From Acidisarcina polymorpha (GTDB taxonomy: Bacteria > Acidobacteriota > Terriglobia > Terriglobales > Acidobacteriaceae): a stretch of 64,000 bases of DNA. A program made the position numbers and the translations under genes. The DNA lies in assembly GCF_003330725.1 (NCBI RefSeq), contig NZ_CP030840.1, positions 6,070,116-6,134,115 of the forward strand, read 5' to 3'. Below, piece by piece: positions 26,366 to 34,705 of this stretch (position 1 is the first letter of the stretch; each line of letters starts with the position of its first letter). The notes under the pieces were generated by a model, which made no database searches, was not told the origin of the DNA, and saw only the letters and a program-made list of their open reading frames with translations.

Positions 26366-27514
26366 ATGAAGCCGGCTGCGGAACGGACCCTACAACTTTT
26401 CCTCGCATTTGTTCTCTTCGTAAACGCAGCTGTCGCGCAACCACCAACAACTTCCCCAACGTCTCCCTGGGAACTCCAGAACTCCACCACCAAAGCCAGC
26501 CTCCGCGGCATCCACGCTGCCGGTGGCGGAGTCGCGTGGGCGAGCGGCACAAATGGCACGATCCTCCGCACCGAAGACGGCGGATACATGTGGCAATCCT
26601 GCGCCATGCCACCTGGAGCTGAAAAGCTCGACTTTCGCGGCATCTGGGCATGGGACGCGAACACGGCGGTAGTCATGTCGTCAGGATTCGGCGATCTCTC
26701 GCGGCTTTATAAGACTACTAATGGATGCTCCAGCTGGACGCTGCTTTATACCAATCCAGACAAGGATGGATTTTGGGATGCCATGGCGTTTTCCGACCGG
26801 GAGCACGGCTTCCTCTTTGGCGATCCTGTAGATGGGCGATATTTCGTCGCCTTCACCTCCAATGGAGGAGCCGCGTGGAGCCGCATTGACTCCGGCGACC
26901 TCAAGCCTGCCACAGCCAACAGCGGCGGATTCGCGGCGAGCAACTCCTCCCTTGCCCTGGCTGGACCGATTCTCGGTCCGGTGAACGCGCCGTGGTTCGG
27001 CACGAGCGGTCCGGGGGGCGCTTACGTCTACAGTGGAGGCATCGATTGCGGCATGGGCATGGCACACGAGCATCCGGAGGAGTGCCTGAAGCACTGGGAG
27101 TTCGACCGGACCGCTGTCCCCCTTGTCGGGGAAAGCGTGACGGAAGGCGTCTTCGCCGTTGGTGTGCGGTACGGAGAAACCGGAGTCTGGGGGGCGGTCG
27201 TGGTAGGCGGAAATTACAAGAAGCCCAACGAAGAACAGCAGACGGCAGCGTTCTGGCACGACGGCGACAAGACTTGGACGGCAGCCAGCATCCCGCCCCA
27301 TGGATACCGGTCTGCCCTCGCCTGGGACGAGGCGGAGAAGGCCTGGATCGCCGCCGGAATTAACGGCTCCGATGTTTCTTACGATGACGGGAAGACCTGG
27401 CAGTCGCTCGATACCGGCAACTGGAATGCTCTCAGCCTCCCCTGGGTCGTCGGCCCCGAAGGCAGGATCGCCAAACTGGTATCGTTGAAGTCAGCAGGAG
27501 TAGCTAATAAGTGA
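26366..27514 (+). CDS. Secreted BNR/Ycf48-like beta-propeller protein
   Basis: The 382-residue protein has a signal peptide (residues 1-25, ending AVAQ) and repeated beta-propeller blades with Asp-box-like signatures such as GTILRTEDGGYMWQ, RLYKTTNGCSSWTL, VAFTSNGGAAWSRID and SYDDGKTWQSL. This is the pattern of Ycf48/BNR-repeat proteins often mis-annotated as photosystem II assembly factors; no photosynthesis role is implied. Sialidase catalytic residues are not obvious. Function is unknown, perhaps protein binding or glycan recognition. Its ATG lies 96 bases after the permease gene, with a small AGCAAGA/TCTTGCT hairpin in the spacer. Confidence 0.7.
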   Translation: MKPAAERTLQLFLAFVLFVNAAVAQPPTTSPTSPWELQNSTTKASLRGIHAAGGGVAWASGTNGTILRTEDGGYMWQSCAMPPGAEKLDFRGIWAWDANTAVVMSSGFGDLSRLYKTTNGCSSWTLLYTNPDKDGFWDAMAFSDREHGFLFGDPVDGRYFVAFTSNGGAAWSRIDSGDLKPATANSGGFAASNSSLALAGPILGPVNAPWFGTSGPGGAYVYSGGIDCGMGMAHEHPEECLKHWEFDRTAVPLVGESVTEGVFAVGVRYGETGVWGAVVVGGNYKKPNEEQQTAAFWHDGDKTWTAASIPPHGYRSALAWDEAEKAWIAAGINGSDVSYDDGKTWQSLDTGNWNALSLPWVVGPEGRIAKLVSLKSAGVANK

Positions 27515-27708
27515 GCGTCTCGGAGCGCACTAGTTCATTGAAGGGGCATGGCTTCAGCCGCGCCGGTGTTAGGAGCAAGTAGGAGGGCCTAAGCTTAGTT
27601 CGGGTAGTTCCCTCGGCCTCCGAAGCCGCGCCACTTCAAAGAGCTTCAAGATCAGAGAAAAGCGGATGCCCACATCTCAAAGTGGGATGTGATTTCCAAA
27701 CTAAACCA

Positions 27709-28908
27709 ATGGCAGAATTCGTAATCAAACTCGCCGACGAACGTGGTCATATCCAGGAGCAGACCCAGTCCGCCTCCTCGGCCGAAGAATTGCGTTCAAA
27801 GTTCACGACCGCCGGCTATTACGTCTATTCGGTGAAGCCGCGCGGTTTCTCGACCAAGCGCAAAAAAGCCAAGCTCGAGACCTTCATCATCTTTAACGAG
27901 CAGTTTCTGACCCTAGTCCGCGCCGGACTGCCGATTCTCGGCTCGCTCGACATGTTGGCCAAGCAGCAGAAAAATCCGGCCTTCGCCGCGCAACTGCAGA
28001 ACGTCGCCCAGCGGGTGCGGACCGGCGAGTCGATCTCCGCCGCCTTCGAGGCCCAGGGTGGATTTCCGCTCATCTACACCACCACGCTGCTGGCCGGCGA
28101 ACGCTCCGGCAACCTCGAAGAGGTCCTCAGCCGCTTCCTTTCCTTCCAAAGGATCTCACTCAGCTTTCGCAAGAAGCTGCAGGCCTCGCTGGTCTATCCA
28201 GCGCTCCTGCTGAGCATGGTAGGGCTGCTCTTCATCTTCCTGATTACGTTCGTTGTGCCGCAGTTTGCCAAGCTCTACGACTCCGTCGGCACCAAACTGC
28301 CTGGCATCACCCTGGCTCTGCTTGCGCTCGGTACGGGCGCCCAGAAGTACGCCCTCTACGTGATCCCAGCTGTCCTCGCCATTGTCTATCTCGTCCTGCG
28401 CTGGAGCAAGACGGAGGCCGGCTCTTCGCGTATCGACGCGATCCGCGTCAGAATGCCGATCTTCGGCACCATCTGGCTGAAATATCAGGTCGCCCTCTTT
28501 GCCCGGACTCTATCCACCCTGTTGACTGGCGGCCTGCCGCTGGTTCCTTCGCTCGAAACCGCGGCAAAATCCATTTCGAGCAAAAGCATCGCCAAGGCCG
28601 TCTTTACATCAGTCGGGCGGGTTCGAGAAGGTAAAGGGCTGGCGCTCAGCCTTAAGCAAACCAAGATTTTCCCGGAACTCTCTACGGAAATGATCGAAGT
28701 CGGCGAATCGACCGGCGCGTTGCCCCAGATGTTGAACTCGGTGGCGGAGTTTTTTGAAGAAGACGTGCAAAACGCGCTGACCGCATCGCTCGCGCTGATT
28801 GAGCCGGCGATCCTCATCGTGATGGGCATCGTTGTGGTGATTATCCTGATTGCGCTGTACCTGCCCATTTTCTCGTTAGGGCAAGCTGGAGCGATGCAGG
28901 GGCACTAA
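27709..28908 (+). CDS. pilC: Type IV pilus/type II secretion inner-membrane platform protein
   Basis: The 399-residue product is a GspF/PilC family platform protein. It begins with a small soluble segment (MAEFVIKLADERGHIQ) and then has two T2SSF domains of about 120 residues. Each has the EQFLTLVRAGLPILGSLDML or ARTLSTLLTGGLPLVPSLETA consensus, and transmembrane helices lie near residues 165-185, 210-230 and 370-390. PilC couples the cytoplasmic ATPase to pseudopilin assembly. ATG 27709 is preferred because the conserved N-terminus starts there. pilB follows 46 bases later, and the block continues to the pseudopilin at 35995. Confidence 0.9.
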   Translation: MAEFVIKLADERGHIQEQTQSASSAEELRSKFTTAGYYVYSVKPRGFSTKRKKAKLETFIIFNEQFLTLVRAGLPILGSLDMLAKQQKNPAFAAQLQNVAQRVRTGESISAAFEAQGGFPLIYTTTLLAGERSGNLEEVLSRFLSFQRISLSFRKKLQASLVYPALLLSMVGLLFIFLITFVVPQFAKLYDSVGTKLPGITLALLALGTGAQKYALYVIPAVLAIVYLVLRWSKTEAGSSRIDAIRVRMPIFGTIWLKYQVALFARTLSTLLTGGLPLVPSLETAAKSISSKSIAKAVFTSVGRVREGKGLALSLKQTKIFPELSTEMIEVGESTGALPQMLNSVAEFFEEDVQNALTASLALIEPAILIVMGIVVVIILIALYLPIFSLGQAGAMQGH

Positions 28909-28954
28909 TTGATTCGGACGAAGCACCCTCCGAATGAGAGGTCTACACTAAGCC

Positions 28955-30586
28955 ATGGCAACCGAAATAGCAGTTCTACCCTTAGCCTCCGAATACGATG
29001 AAACCGCCAACGCCCAATCCTTGGCGCGCCGCTATCGCTGCGAATTCATCGATCTGAAGCACTACAAGATCCAGCATGAAGTTGTCCGCGCCGTGCCGGT
29101 CGATCTCATGTTCCGCTACAATTTCGTGCCGCTCGAGCAGATGGACGACCGCCTCGTGATCGCCGTCGCCGACCCCAGCCGCCTGATGATCCTCGACGAG
29201 ATCTCGGGGCTGCTCGGCCAGAGGATCATCACCAAGGTCGCCACCCTCACCCAGATCACCGACCTGCTCAAGAAAACCGAGCAATCGCAGCGTGTCCTCG
29301 ATGAGGCGACTGAGGGCTTGACCTTTGACGTCATCCCTTCCGATGAGAATTCTGACGAGAATATTTCGATCGAGAAGCTGACCTCCGAAGAAGACATCAG
29401 CCCGATCATCCGGCTGGTCGATACGACCATCTTCACGGCTCTCGAACGGCGCGCCTCCGATATTCACATCGAGACCTACGACGACAGCCTGCACGTGAAG
29501 TACCGCATCGACGGTGTGCTCCAGGCGGCGATGGCGCCGATAGCCCGCGAACATCATCAGACTATCCTCTCCCGAATTAAGGTCATGAGCGAGCTCGATA
29601 TCGCCGAACGCCGCGTCCCCCAGGACGGCCGCTTTCGCGTCCGCTACAAGGGCCGCCTCATCGACTTCCGCGTCTCGATCATGCCGACCGTGCATGGCGA
29701 GAACGCCGTTCTCCGTGTGCTCGATAAGGAGTCGATGAGTGAAAAGTTCTCGAAGCTCACCCTCGACGTAGTCGGTTTCGGCGAAGACGATCTCTACCGC
29801 TTTCGCCGCTACATTCGCGAGCCTTATGGCATGGTGCTGGTTACCGGACCGACTGGCTCCGGTAAGACGACGACCCTCTACGCCGCGCTCAACGAGATCA
29901 AGTCCGATGAAGACAAAATCATCACCATTGAGGACCCGGTCGAATACCAGATCCGCGGCATCACCCAGATTCCGGTCAATGAAAAGAAAGGCCTCACCTT
30001 CGCCCGCGGCTTACGCTCGATCCTCCGTCACGATCCCGACAAGATCCTGGTCGGCGAAATCCGCGACCAGGAGACCGCCCAGATCGCCATTAACTCGGCG
30101 CTCACCGGTCACTTGGTCTTCACCACCGTCCACGCCAACAACGTGGTCGATGTGCTCGGACGCTTCCTCAACATGGGCGTCGAAGTTTACAACTTTGTCT
30201 CTGCGTTGAACTGCATCCTCGCCCAGCGTCTCGTCCGTCTCACCTGCGACTTTTGCGCGAGACCGGTCAAACACAGCGAAGAGCTGCTGATCCAGAGCGG
30301 TCTCCACGTGGACGAGTGGCGTGACTTTGAATTCCGCGAAGGCGCCGGGTGCATTGAGTGCGGAGGCACCGGGTTCCGTGGCCGTACCGCCATTCACGAG
30401 CTGCTCGACCTCACCGACCCGATCCGCGAAATCATCCTCGAAAAGAAGCCAGCCTCCGAAGTTCGCCGTCTCGCCAAGGCCGAGGGCATGCAGTTCCTTC
30501 GCGAATCCGCCATCGATCGCGTCAAACGCGGTCTCACCTCGCTCCGCGAGATCAACAAGGTCACCTTCATCGAAGCGAACCGCTAA
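28955..30586 (+). CDS. pilB: Type IV pilus/type II secretion assembly ATPase
   Basis: The 543-residue protein is a GspE/PilB hexameric ATPase. The N-terminal MshEN-like domain occupies residues 20-120. Walker A is GPTGSGKTTT (298-307), the Asp box is near ITIEDPVEYQ, Walker B is ILVGEIRDQE (364-373) and a His box HLVFTTVHAN follows. Four cysteines (431, 434, 466, 469) form the zinc-binding CM domain of extension ATPases, which PilT lacks, so this is the assembly motor. No pilT gene is in the window. The gene sits between pilC and pilM as in other acidobacterial clusters. Confidence 0.93.
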   Translation: MATEIAVLPLASEYDETANAQSLARRYRCEFIDLKHYKIQHEVVRAVPVDLMFRYNFVPLEQMDDRLVIAVADPSRLMILDEISGLLGQRIITKVATLTQITDLLKKTEQSQRVLDEATEGLTFDVIPSDENSDENISIEKLTSEEDISPIIRLVDTTIFTALERRASDIHIETYDDSLHVKYRIDGVLQAAMAPIAREHHQTILSRIKVMSELDIAERRVPQDGRFRVRYKGRLIDFRVSIMPTVHGENAVLRVLDKESMSEKFSKLTLDVVGFGEDDLYRFRRYIREPYGMVLVTGPTGSGKTTTLYAALNEIKSDEDKIITIEDPVEYQIRGITQIPVNEKKGLTFARGLRSILRHDPDKILVGEIRDQETAQIAINSALTGHLVFTTVHANNVVDVLGRFLNMGVEVYNFVSALNCILAQRLVRLTCDFCARPVKHSEELLIQSGLHVDEWRDFEFREGAGCIECGGTGFRGRTAIHELLDLTDPIREIILEKKPASEVRRLAKAEGMQFLRESAIDRVKRGLTSLREINKVTFIEANR

Positions 30587-30613
30587 TGCGACCGCGACAA
30601 ATAACGACGCATT

Positions 30614-30670
30614 GATAGACAGATGAACAGATGGATAATAGACGATAGACAGATCGAAACAGATAGATCG
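30614..30670 (+). repeat. GATAGACAGAT direct repeats before pilM
   Basis: The 11-base word GATAGACAGAT occurs at 30614-30624 and again at 30644-30654, exactly 30 bases apart. A related CAGATAGATCG follows at 30660-30670. The whole 60-base spacer between pilB and pilM is a purine-rich run of GATA/CAGAT words and looks quite different from the GC-rich surroundings. It could affect translation of pilM or mark replication slippage. Confidence 0.6.
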
Positions 30671-30674
30671 ACAA

Positions 30675-31604
30675 ATGCCAAAGCGCCTCCGGATTTTTCC
30701 GCAACACTCGACCGTGACCCTGCGTCCGCGCCTCGCCTGCGAGATCACCCTGGCCGGTGTCATCGCCGCTCGCCAGGAGAATGCGCTCGACGCAGCCGCG
30801 ATCACCGCCTTTGCGCCGCTGCTGCCAGGCTCGGTCGTTCCCTCCTTGACCGCACACAACTTCCCTCACCCGGCCCGCATCGTCGCCGCACTCAAACAAG
30901 CCCTTGACCAGGTCGTCGAACGTGACCGCAAACTCACGCTGGTCATCCCGGACGCCGCCGTACGCGTCCTGCTGCTTGATTTCGATTCCCTTCCCGAAAA
31001 GCTTGCGGAGGCTCTGCCGATCATCCGCTTCCGCCTCCGCAAGCTGCTGCCGTTTGAGGTCGACGATGCAGCGATTAGCTATCAGGTCATGACCCGGCAA
31101 GCCGAGCAGGTGCGCGCGCTGGTAGCGGTCACGCCGCAACCGGTCTTGGCCGAGTATGAAGGCGTCGTCCGCGAGGCGGGCTATGAACCTGGCGCCGTCC
31201 TGCCCAGTACGTTGTGCGCGATCGCTGCGATCGCCGACGAGACAGACGCTTTGGTCATCAACCAGAACTCCGCTTGCATCACCACCGCCATTACCCGGCA
31301 CAATGAAGTCCTGCTGCACCGGACCCTCGAGCTTCCCGAGAACGCCGGCAACGATATACCGGATATCCAGCAGGCGGTTTCCGTCGCTATCGCCTACTTC
31401 GAAGACTCGCTCAATACACCCTTGGAGTCGCTCTTCTATGTCGGTCCTGGTGGAGCTGCCGCATTTGACATCATCCTGAATCAACCCGATTCTGGGAGCA
31501 CCTACGTGAGGGTGCGGGATCTGGTCGAACCTCCGGAAGCTGGAGCCACCAGCCCGGTACCGGTCGGGATTTTGGCTGGCGTCACTGGCGCGCTCGCCAA
31601 CTGA
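30675..31604 (+). CDS. pilM: PilM-like actin-fold pilus assembly protein
   Basis: The 309-residue protein is a divergent PilM relative. The segment VIPDAAVRVLLLDFDSLPEK and IIRFRLRKLLPFEVDDAAISYQ are the PilM/GspL SHS2-like signatures, and VGPGGAAAFDI corresponds to the phosphate-2-type loop. PilM is cytoplasmic and links PilB to the PilN-PilO inner-membrane ring. Its last residues, PVPVGILAGVTGALAN, recur at the C-terminus of the next gene's otherwise unrelated product. The ATG has no good Shine-Dalgarno site and follows the GATA-word repeats, so its translation may be unusually controlled. Confidence 0.8.
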   Translation: MPKRLRIFPQHSTVTLRPRLACEITLAGVIAARQENALDAAAITAFAPLLPGSVVPSLTAHNFPHPARIVAALKQALDQVVERDRKLTLVIPDAAVRVLLLDFDSLPEKLAEALPIIRFRLRKLLPFEVDDAAISYQVMTRQAEQVRALVAVTPQPVLAEYEGVVREAGYEPGAVLPSTLCAIAAIADETDALVINQNSACITTAITRHNEVLLHRTLELPENAGNDIPDIQQAVSVAIAYFEDSLNTPLESLFYVGPGGAAAFDIILNQPDSGSTYVRVRDLVEPPEAGATSPVPVGILAGVTGALAN

Positions 31605-31799
31605 CACAGGATCGCGCCTCACTCCGAGGCGCCAGCCGCTGACGGCGACTCAGTTTGGAGACTGTCCTCCTCTCCCCCGCCCAAGATGGGAAACCACTCA
31701 GAAAGAAAGCAGTGAGTGGCGATGCAGTTGCATTCATTGTCTGTGGGGGTGCGTACCATCCTTGTAGCGACGCCCAACTGCTCCTGGCGAGGTCTCCCG

Positions 31800-32408
31800 A
31801 TGAAGCGATTCTCCATAGCCGCCTTATTAATTCTGTTGTTTACGAGCCTTTGCCATTCAGCACGCGCCTGCGACAGGAACGTCTCTTTCGCCATCGCTGA
31901 AAAGGGGCTGGTACTCCCGCTGACCCCCGATTTTGTGACCCGCTGGGTCAGTCAGCACCGAAGGAACTATCCTGGCGTCTGCTTTTCCCAGCAGCCTCAA
32001 TCGGGGAAAGGAAACTTTCTGATTGTCTTCTCCGCGTCCCGGGCGGGCTTGAGCGGCGTCCATCCGACGGTTCGCCCCGGCGCGGGATGGAGCTTTGGCG
32101 TTAGTTCAGGGGAGACCGGCGCGCTTCAGCCCTCCACCGGCGTCATCGACCGAGATATGGAAGTATTTGCTTTTGTCTATGATCAACGCGGAGTTTTAGT
32201 CTTTCAGGAATTACGCCGTGTCGTCAGTGATCTCGGCGGCGAAAGCTATAACGCGATTGGTAAAGACCTCGGTTCCAGTTCCGCAGCGATCCGTACCGGC
32301 CATGCGCTCCTCAAGGGCGCCATCGAGGACATTCAGCGGTGCTATGAGATCACCGGCCCGGAGCCGGTGGGTATTCTCGCTGGAGTGGCGGGCGCTTCGG
32401 CGAACTGA
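31800..32408 (+). CDS. Secreted protein of unknown function inside the pil block
   Basis: I do not recognise this family. The 202-residue product starts MKRFSIAALLILLFTSLCHSARAC, a clear signal peptide, followed by a globular region with three further cysteines and motifs CDRNVSFAIAEKG and GFVTRW-like TPDFVTRWVSQH. It lies between pilM and pilN, where most pilMNOP operons have no gene, with 195- and 207-base spacers on either side. Its last residues, EPVGILAGVAGASAN, nearly repeat those of PilM, although the rest is unrelated. The ATG at 31800 is preceded by GAGG. Possible roles are a periplasmic pilus accessory or a transferred gene that captured the pilM 3' end. Confidence 0.6.
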   Translation: MKRFSIAALLILLFTSLCHSARACDRNVSFAIAEKGLVLPLTPDFVTRWVSQHRRNYPGVCFSQQPQSGKGNFLIVFSASRAGLSGVHPTVRPGAGWSFGVSSGETGALQPSTGVIDRDMEVFAFVYDQRGVLVFQELRRVVSDLGGESYNAIGKDLGSSSAAIRTGHALLKGAIEDIQRCYEITGPEPVGILAGVAGASAN

Positions 32409-32615
32409 CACCATCGGTTGCTGGCTGGTTGTAGATCGCGTTTCGCTCCACGAGATCCGCGAAATATTCCCGCGCGCGATTCGATCTCAAATGGCACAAT
32501 GGAGCGGCGCAACAGAACGGCGCAATGCGCATTGCCGAGAGAGGCGCAACCATCGTCCCGGTTGGCGAGCATCTTGGGTCGGTCGTGCGTCCCTATACAA
32601 TGGAGCCAGCCGTCC

Positions 32616-33380
32616 ATGCGCATTACCCTCAATCTCGCCTCCAAGCCGTTCATCGAACTCCGTCCGCTCTACGCGCGACTACGTTGGTGGATGGCCATCC
32701 TGCTCATATTGGCGATTCCGCTCTGGCTCTTTCTGAAGACAGAAACTCGTAAGGCGGCGCTTGCAAACGCCAAGCTTCAAGCCGTCGAGACCAGTATCCA
32801 GCGCCTCCAAAACCAGCAGCGCAGCTATCAAGCTATGATGCAGCAACCACAAAACGCCGCGGTTTTGACTCAAGCTGCCTTTCTCAACCAGCTTTTCGCC
32901 CGCAAGGCTTTTTCCTGGACCGCGGTCATGATGGACTTGGAAACCGTGCTGCCGGGTGGCGTTCAGGTCATGAACATCGACCCGGCCACCGACAAATCAG
33001 GCAACGTCACCATCCGTCTCCGCGTCAGTGGGCAGCGCGATCGTGCCGTCGAACTGGTGCGAAATCTGGAACACTCCCGTCGTTTTCTCCAGCCGAGACT
33101 GGCGACGGAGTCGGCCGATACCAGCAACAGCAACGGCGGGCAGGCAAATCTTCAACCCGCGAGTGGCACCGGCAATGTGAATTTTGATGTCTTGGCCGAC
33201 TACAATCCGCTTCTACCGGAGTCCAAACGGCCTGCTAAGACGACCACCGCGAAAGCAGTCGGGCCGGCCGCTACCGCACCTTCCGCAAAATCTCACAGGA
33301 ACTCCTCGCCCAGAAGGCCGACCCCTGCACAACCTCAACAACCACAGACGCCTGGACGTCCAACGAAGGGAGCGCAATGA
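32616..33380 (+). CDS. pilN: PilN-like inner-membrane pilus assembly protein
   Basis: The 254-residue protein opens with MRITLNLASKPFIELRPLY, the PilN N-terminal motif that docks into PilM. A transmembrane helix follows at residues 21-40 (MAILLILAIPLWLFL), then a coiled coil (ETRKAALANAKLQAVETSI) and the periplasmic ferredoxin-like domain with LPGGVQVMNIDPATDKSGNVTIRLRVSG. The C-terminus is a long Pro/Ala/Thr/Gln-rich tail, longer than usual. ATG 32616 has GGAG ten bases upstream; the open frame before it (from 32418) is not coding in character. The stop overlaps the pilO start by four bases (ATGA), indicating translational coupling. Confidence 0.82.
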   Translation: MRITLNLASKPFIELRPLYARLRWWMAILLILAIPLWLFLKTETRKAALANAKLQAVETSIQRLQNQQRSYQAMMQQPQNAAVLTQAAFLNQLFARKAFSWTAVMMDLETVLPGGVQVMNIDPATDKSGNVTIRLRVSGQRDRAVELVRNLEHSRRFLQPRLATESADTSNSNGGQANLQPASGTGNVNFDVLADYNPLLPESKRPAKTTTAKAVGPAATAPSAKSHRNSSPRRPTPAQPQQPQTPGRPTKGAQ

Positions 33381-34075
33381 AGCTGAGCGATCCCTTGAAA
33401 CTGCCAACCGAAGTTCTTAATGTGTTGAACCTGCACATCGCAGGCGTGGCGCTGCTGGTGATTCTCAATGTGACCTTGCTGGTCAGGCTCGGCCTTGCGT
33501 GGCGGGATCTTGGCGCCAGCCGCCAGGAGCAACTGCAGCAGGAACAGCTCACTTTGACCCAGCTTCAGGCACAGACCGCCCGCCTGAACGGGCTGCCGGA
33601 GAAGGTTGAGATCTCCCGGAAAGATGCTGACAAGTTTTATGCACAGCGAATCCCGGCGAACTACTCCTCGGTCCTTGCCGACCTGGGCGCGTTAGCTGCG
33701 AAAGACAAAATTCGCCTTACCCGCGCCGGCTATACTCAGTCGGCAGCGATCGAAGGTCTGGCCGAACTGCGCATCGATGCCAACCTCGCCGGGGATTACT
33801 CGGGGGTCATGCACTTCATCAACGGGCTCGAGCGCGACAAGACGCTTTACGTGATCAGCAACCTGACCCTCACCGGTCAACAGGGCGGACTGGTCAATCT
33901 ACGGCTGAGATTGACGACCTACCTCCACGCTGCCGATGCCAGCCAGCTTCCGCCATCGTCGGAACCACCGACGGACCAGCAGGCGCCGGTTACTGACCAA
34001 TCCATGCTGTCGCTCCCGGCACTGAATTCGGCGGCGCACCAGCCGGACACTCCAGCAATGGAGGATGGTCACTGA
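33377..34075 (+). CDS. pilO: PilO-like inner-membrane pilus assembly protein
   Basis: The 232-residue protein has one membrane helix (residues 19-37), a long coiled coil rich in Gln and Leu (RQEQLQQEQLTLTQLQAQTARL) and a periplasmic domain with YSSVLADLGALAAKDKIRL and GDYSGVMHFINGLERDK, matching the PilO/GspM-type ferredoxin fold. PilO pairs with PilN to form the alignment ring between the motor and the outer-membrane secretin. It begins four bases inside pilN and ends one base inside the next gene (TGATG), so the three are translated together. The C-terminal tail is Pro/Ser-rich. Confidence 0.82.
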   Translation: MKLSDPLKLPTEVLNVLNLHIAGVALLVILNVTLLVRLGLAWRDLGASRQEQLQQEQLTLTQLQAQTARLNGLPEKVEISRKDADKFYAQRIPANYSSVLADLGALAAKDKIRLTRAGYTQSAAIEGLAELRIDANLAGDYSGVMHFINGLERDKTLYVISNLTLTGQQGGLVNLRLRLTTYLHAADASQLPPSSEPPTDQQAPVTDQSMLSLPALNSAAHQPDTPAMEDGH

Positions 34076-34701
34076 TGGCACTCAAACTAGGCGCCGAAGA
34101 TAAGAAGAAGGTCTACATCGCAGGAGCGCTTGGGCTGGTTGCGCTGGTCCTCATCGGCAAGACCCTCATGGACACCTTCAGTGGTGGCGCTCCGCCTCCC
34201 ACGCTGCCGCCACAGGTCGCCGTGCAAAGACCCCCGGCCCCGGCGTCTTCGCGGAGTGGCCAAGCGCCTGGCGCACACGAGGCGACCAAGATTCCCGCAG
34301 TCGCCGACAATCTTGATCCGACGCTCCATCCGGAGTTGATGGCCCAGGCAGAATCGCTGGAGTATACGGGGAATGGGCGGAATATATTTTCTTTAACGTC
34401 AGCCCCCGTCGACATTCCTAAACCGGTTGCGTCGGTACGCCCGAACGCTGCTGAAACCGCGCAGACGGGGCCTCCTGCACCGCCTCCCCCGCCGCCGATC
34501 GATTTAAAATTCTTTGGTTTTTCAGCGCGGCAGAGTGGCATAAAGCGTGCTTTTTTTCTCCGTGGAGACGATGTTTTCATAGCGTCTGAGGGTGAAGTCG
34601 TCGATCATCGCTATAAGGTGGTAAAGATTGCCCCGACGTCCGCGCAGGTCGAGGACATCCCTTACTCCAACACCCAGAGTCTGCCGCTGGTGCAGAATTA
34701 G
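34075..34701 (+). CDS. PilP-like pilus assembly protein
   Basis: The 208-residue protein has a single N-terminal helix (residues 14-31), then a Pro-rich linker (residues 38-65 and 128-140, with seven prolines in APPPPPPI) and a small C-terminal beta domain. That domain contains IDLKFFGFSARQSGIKRAFFLRGDDVFIASEGEVV split over several strands, close to the PilP/GspC HR region that contacts the secretin. It lacks an obvious lipobox, unlike classical PilP, so it is anchored by its helix. It overlaps pilO by one base and is four bases before the pseudopilin gene. Confidence 0.72.
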   Translation: MALKLGAEDKKKVYIAGALGLVALVLIGKTLMDTFSGGAPPPTLPPQVAVQRPPAPASSRSGQAPGAHEATKIPAVADNLDPTLHPELMAQAESLEYTGNGRNIFSLTSAPVDIPKPVASVRPNAAETAQTGPPAPPPPPPIDLKFFGFSARQSGIKRAFFLRGDDVFIASEGEVVDHRYKVVKIAPTSAQVEDIPYSNTQSLPLVQN

Positions 34702-34705
34702 CGAC

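Noticed and set aside
28982-29695. Minus-strand 237-residue frame
   Set aside because: Antisense to the pilB N-terminal half; composition is that of a shadow frame.
30011-30859. Minus-strand 282-residue frame
   Set aside because: Antisense to the pilB 3' end and pilM start, and unrelated to any recognisable family.
30567-31622. Minus-strand 351-residue frame
   Set aside because: It is antisense to pilM over its whole length, with an Asp/Gly/Arg-rich composition typical of GC-rich antisense frames.
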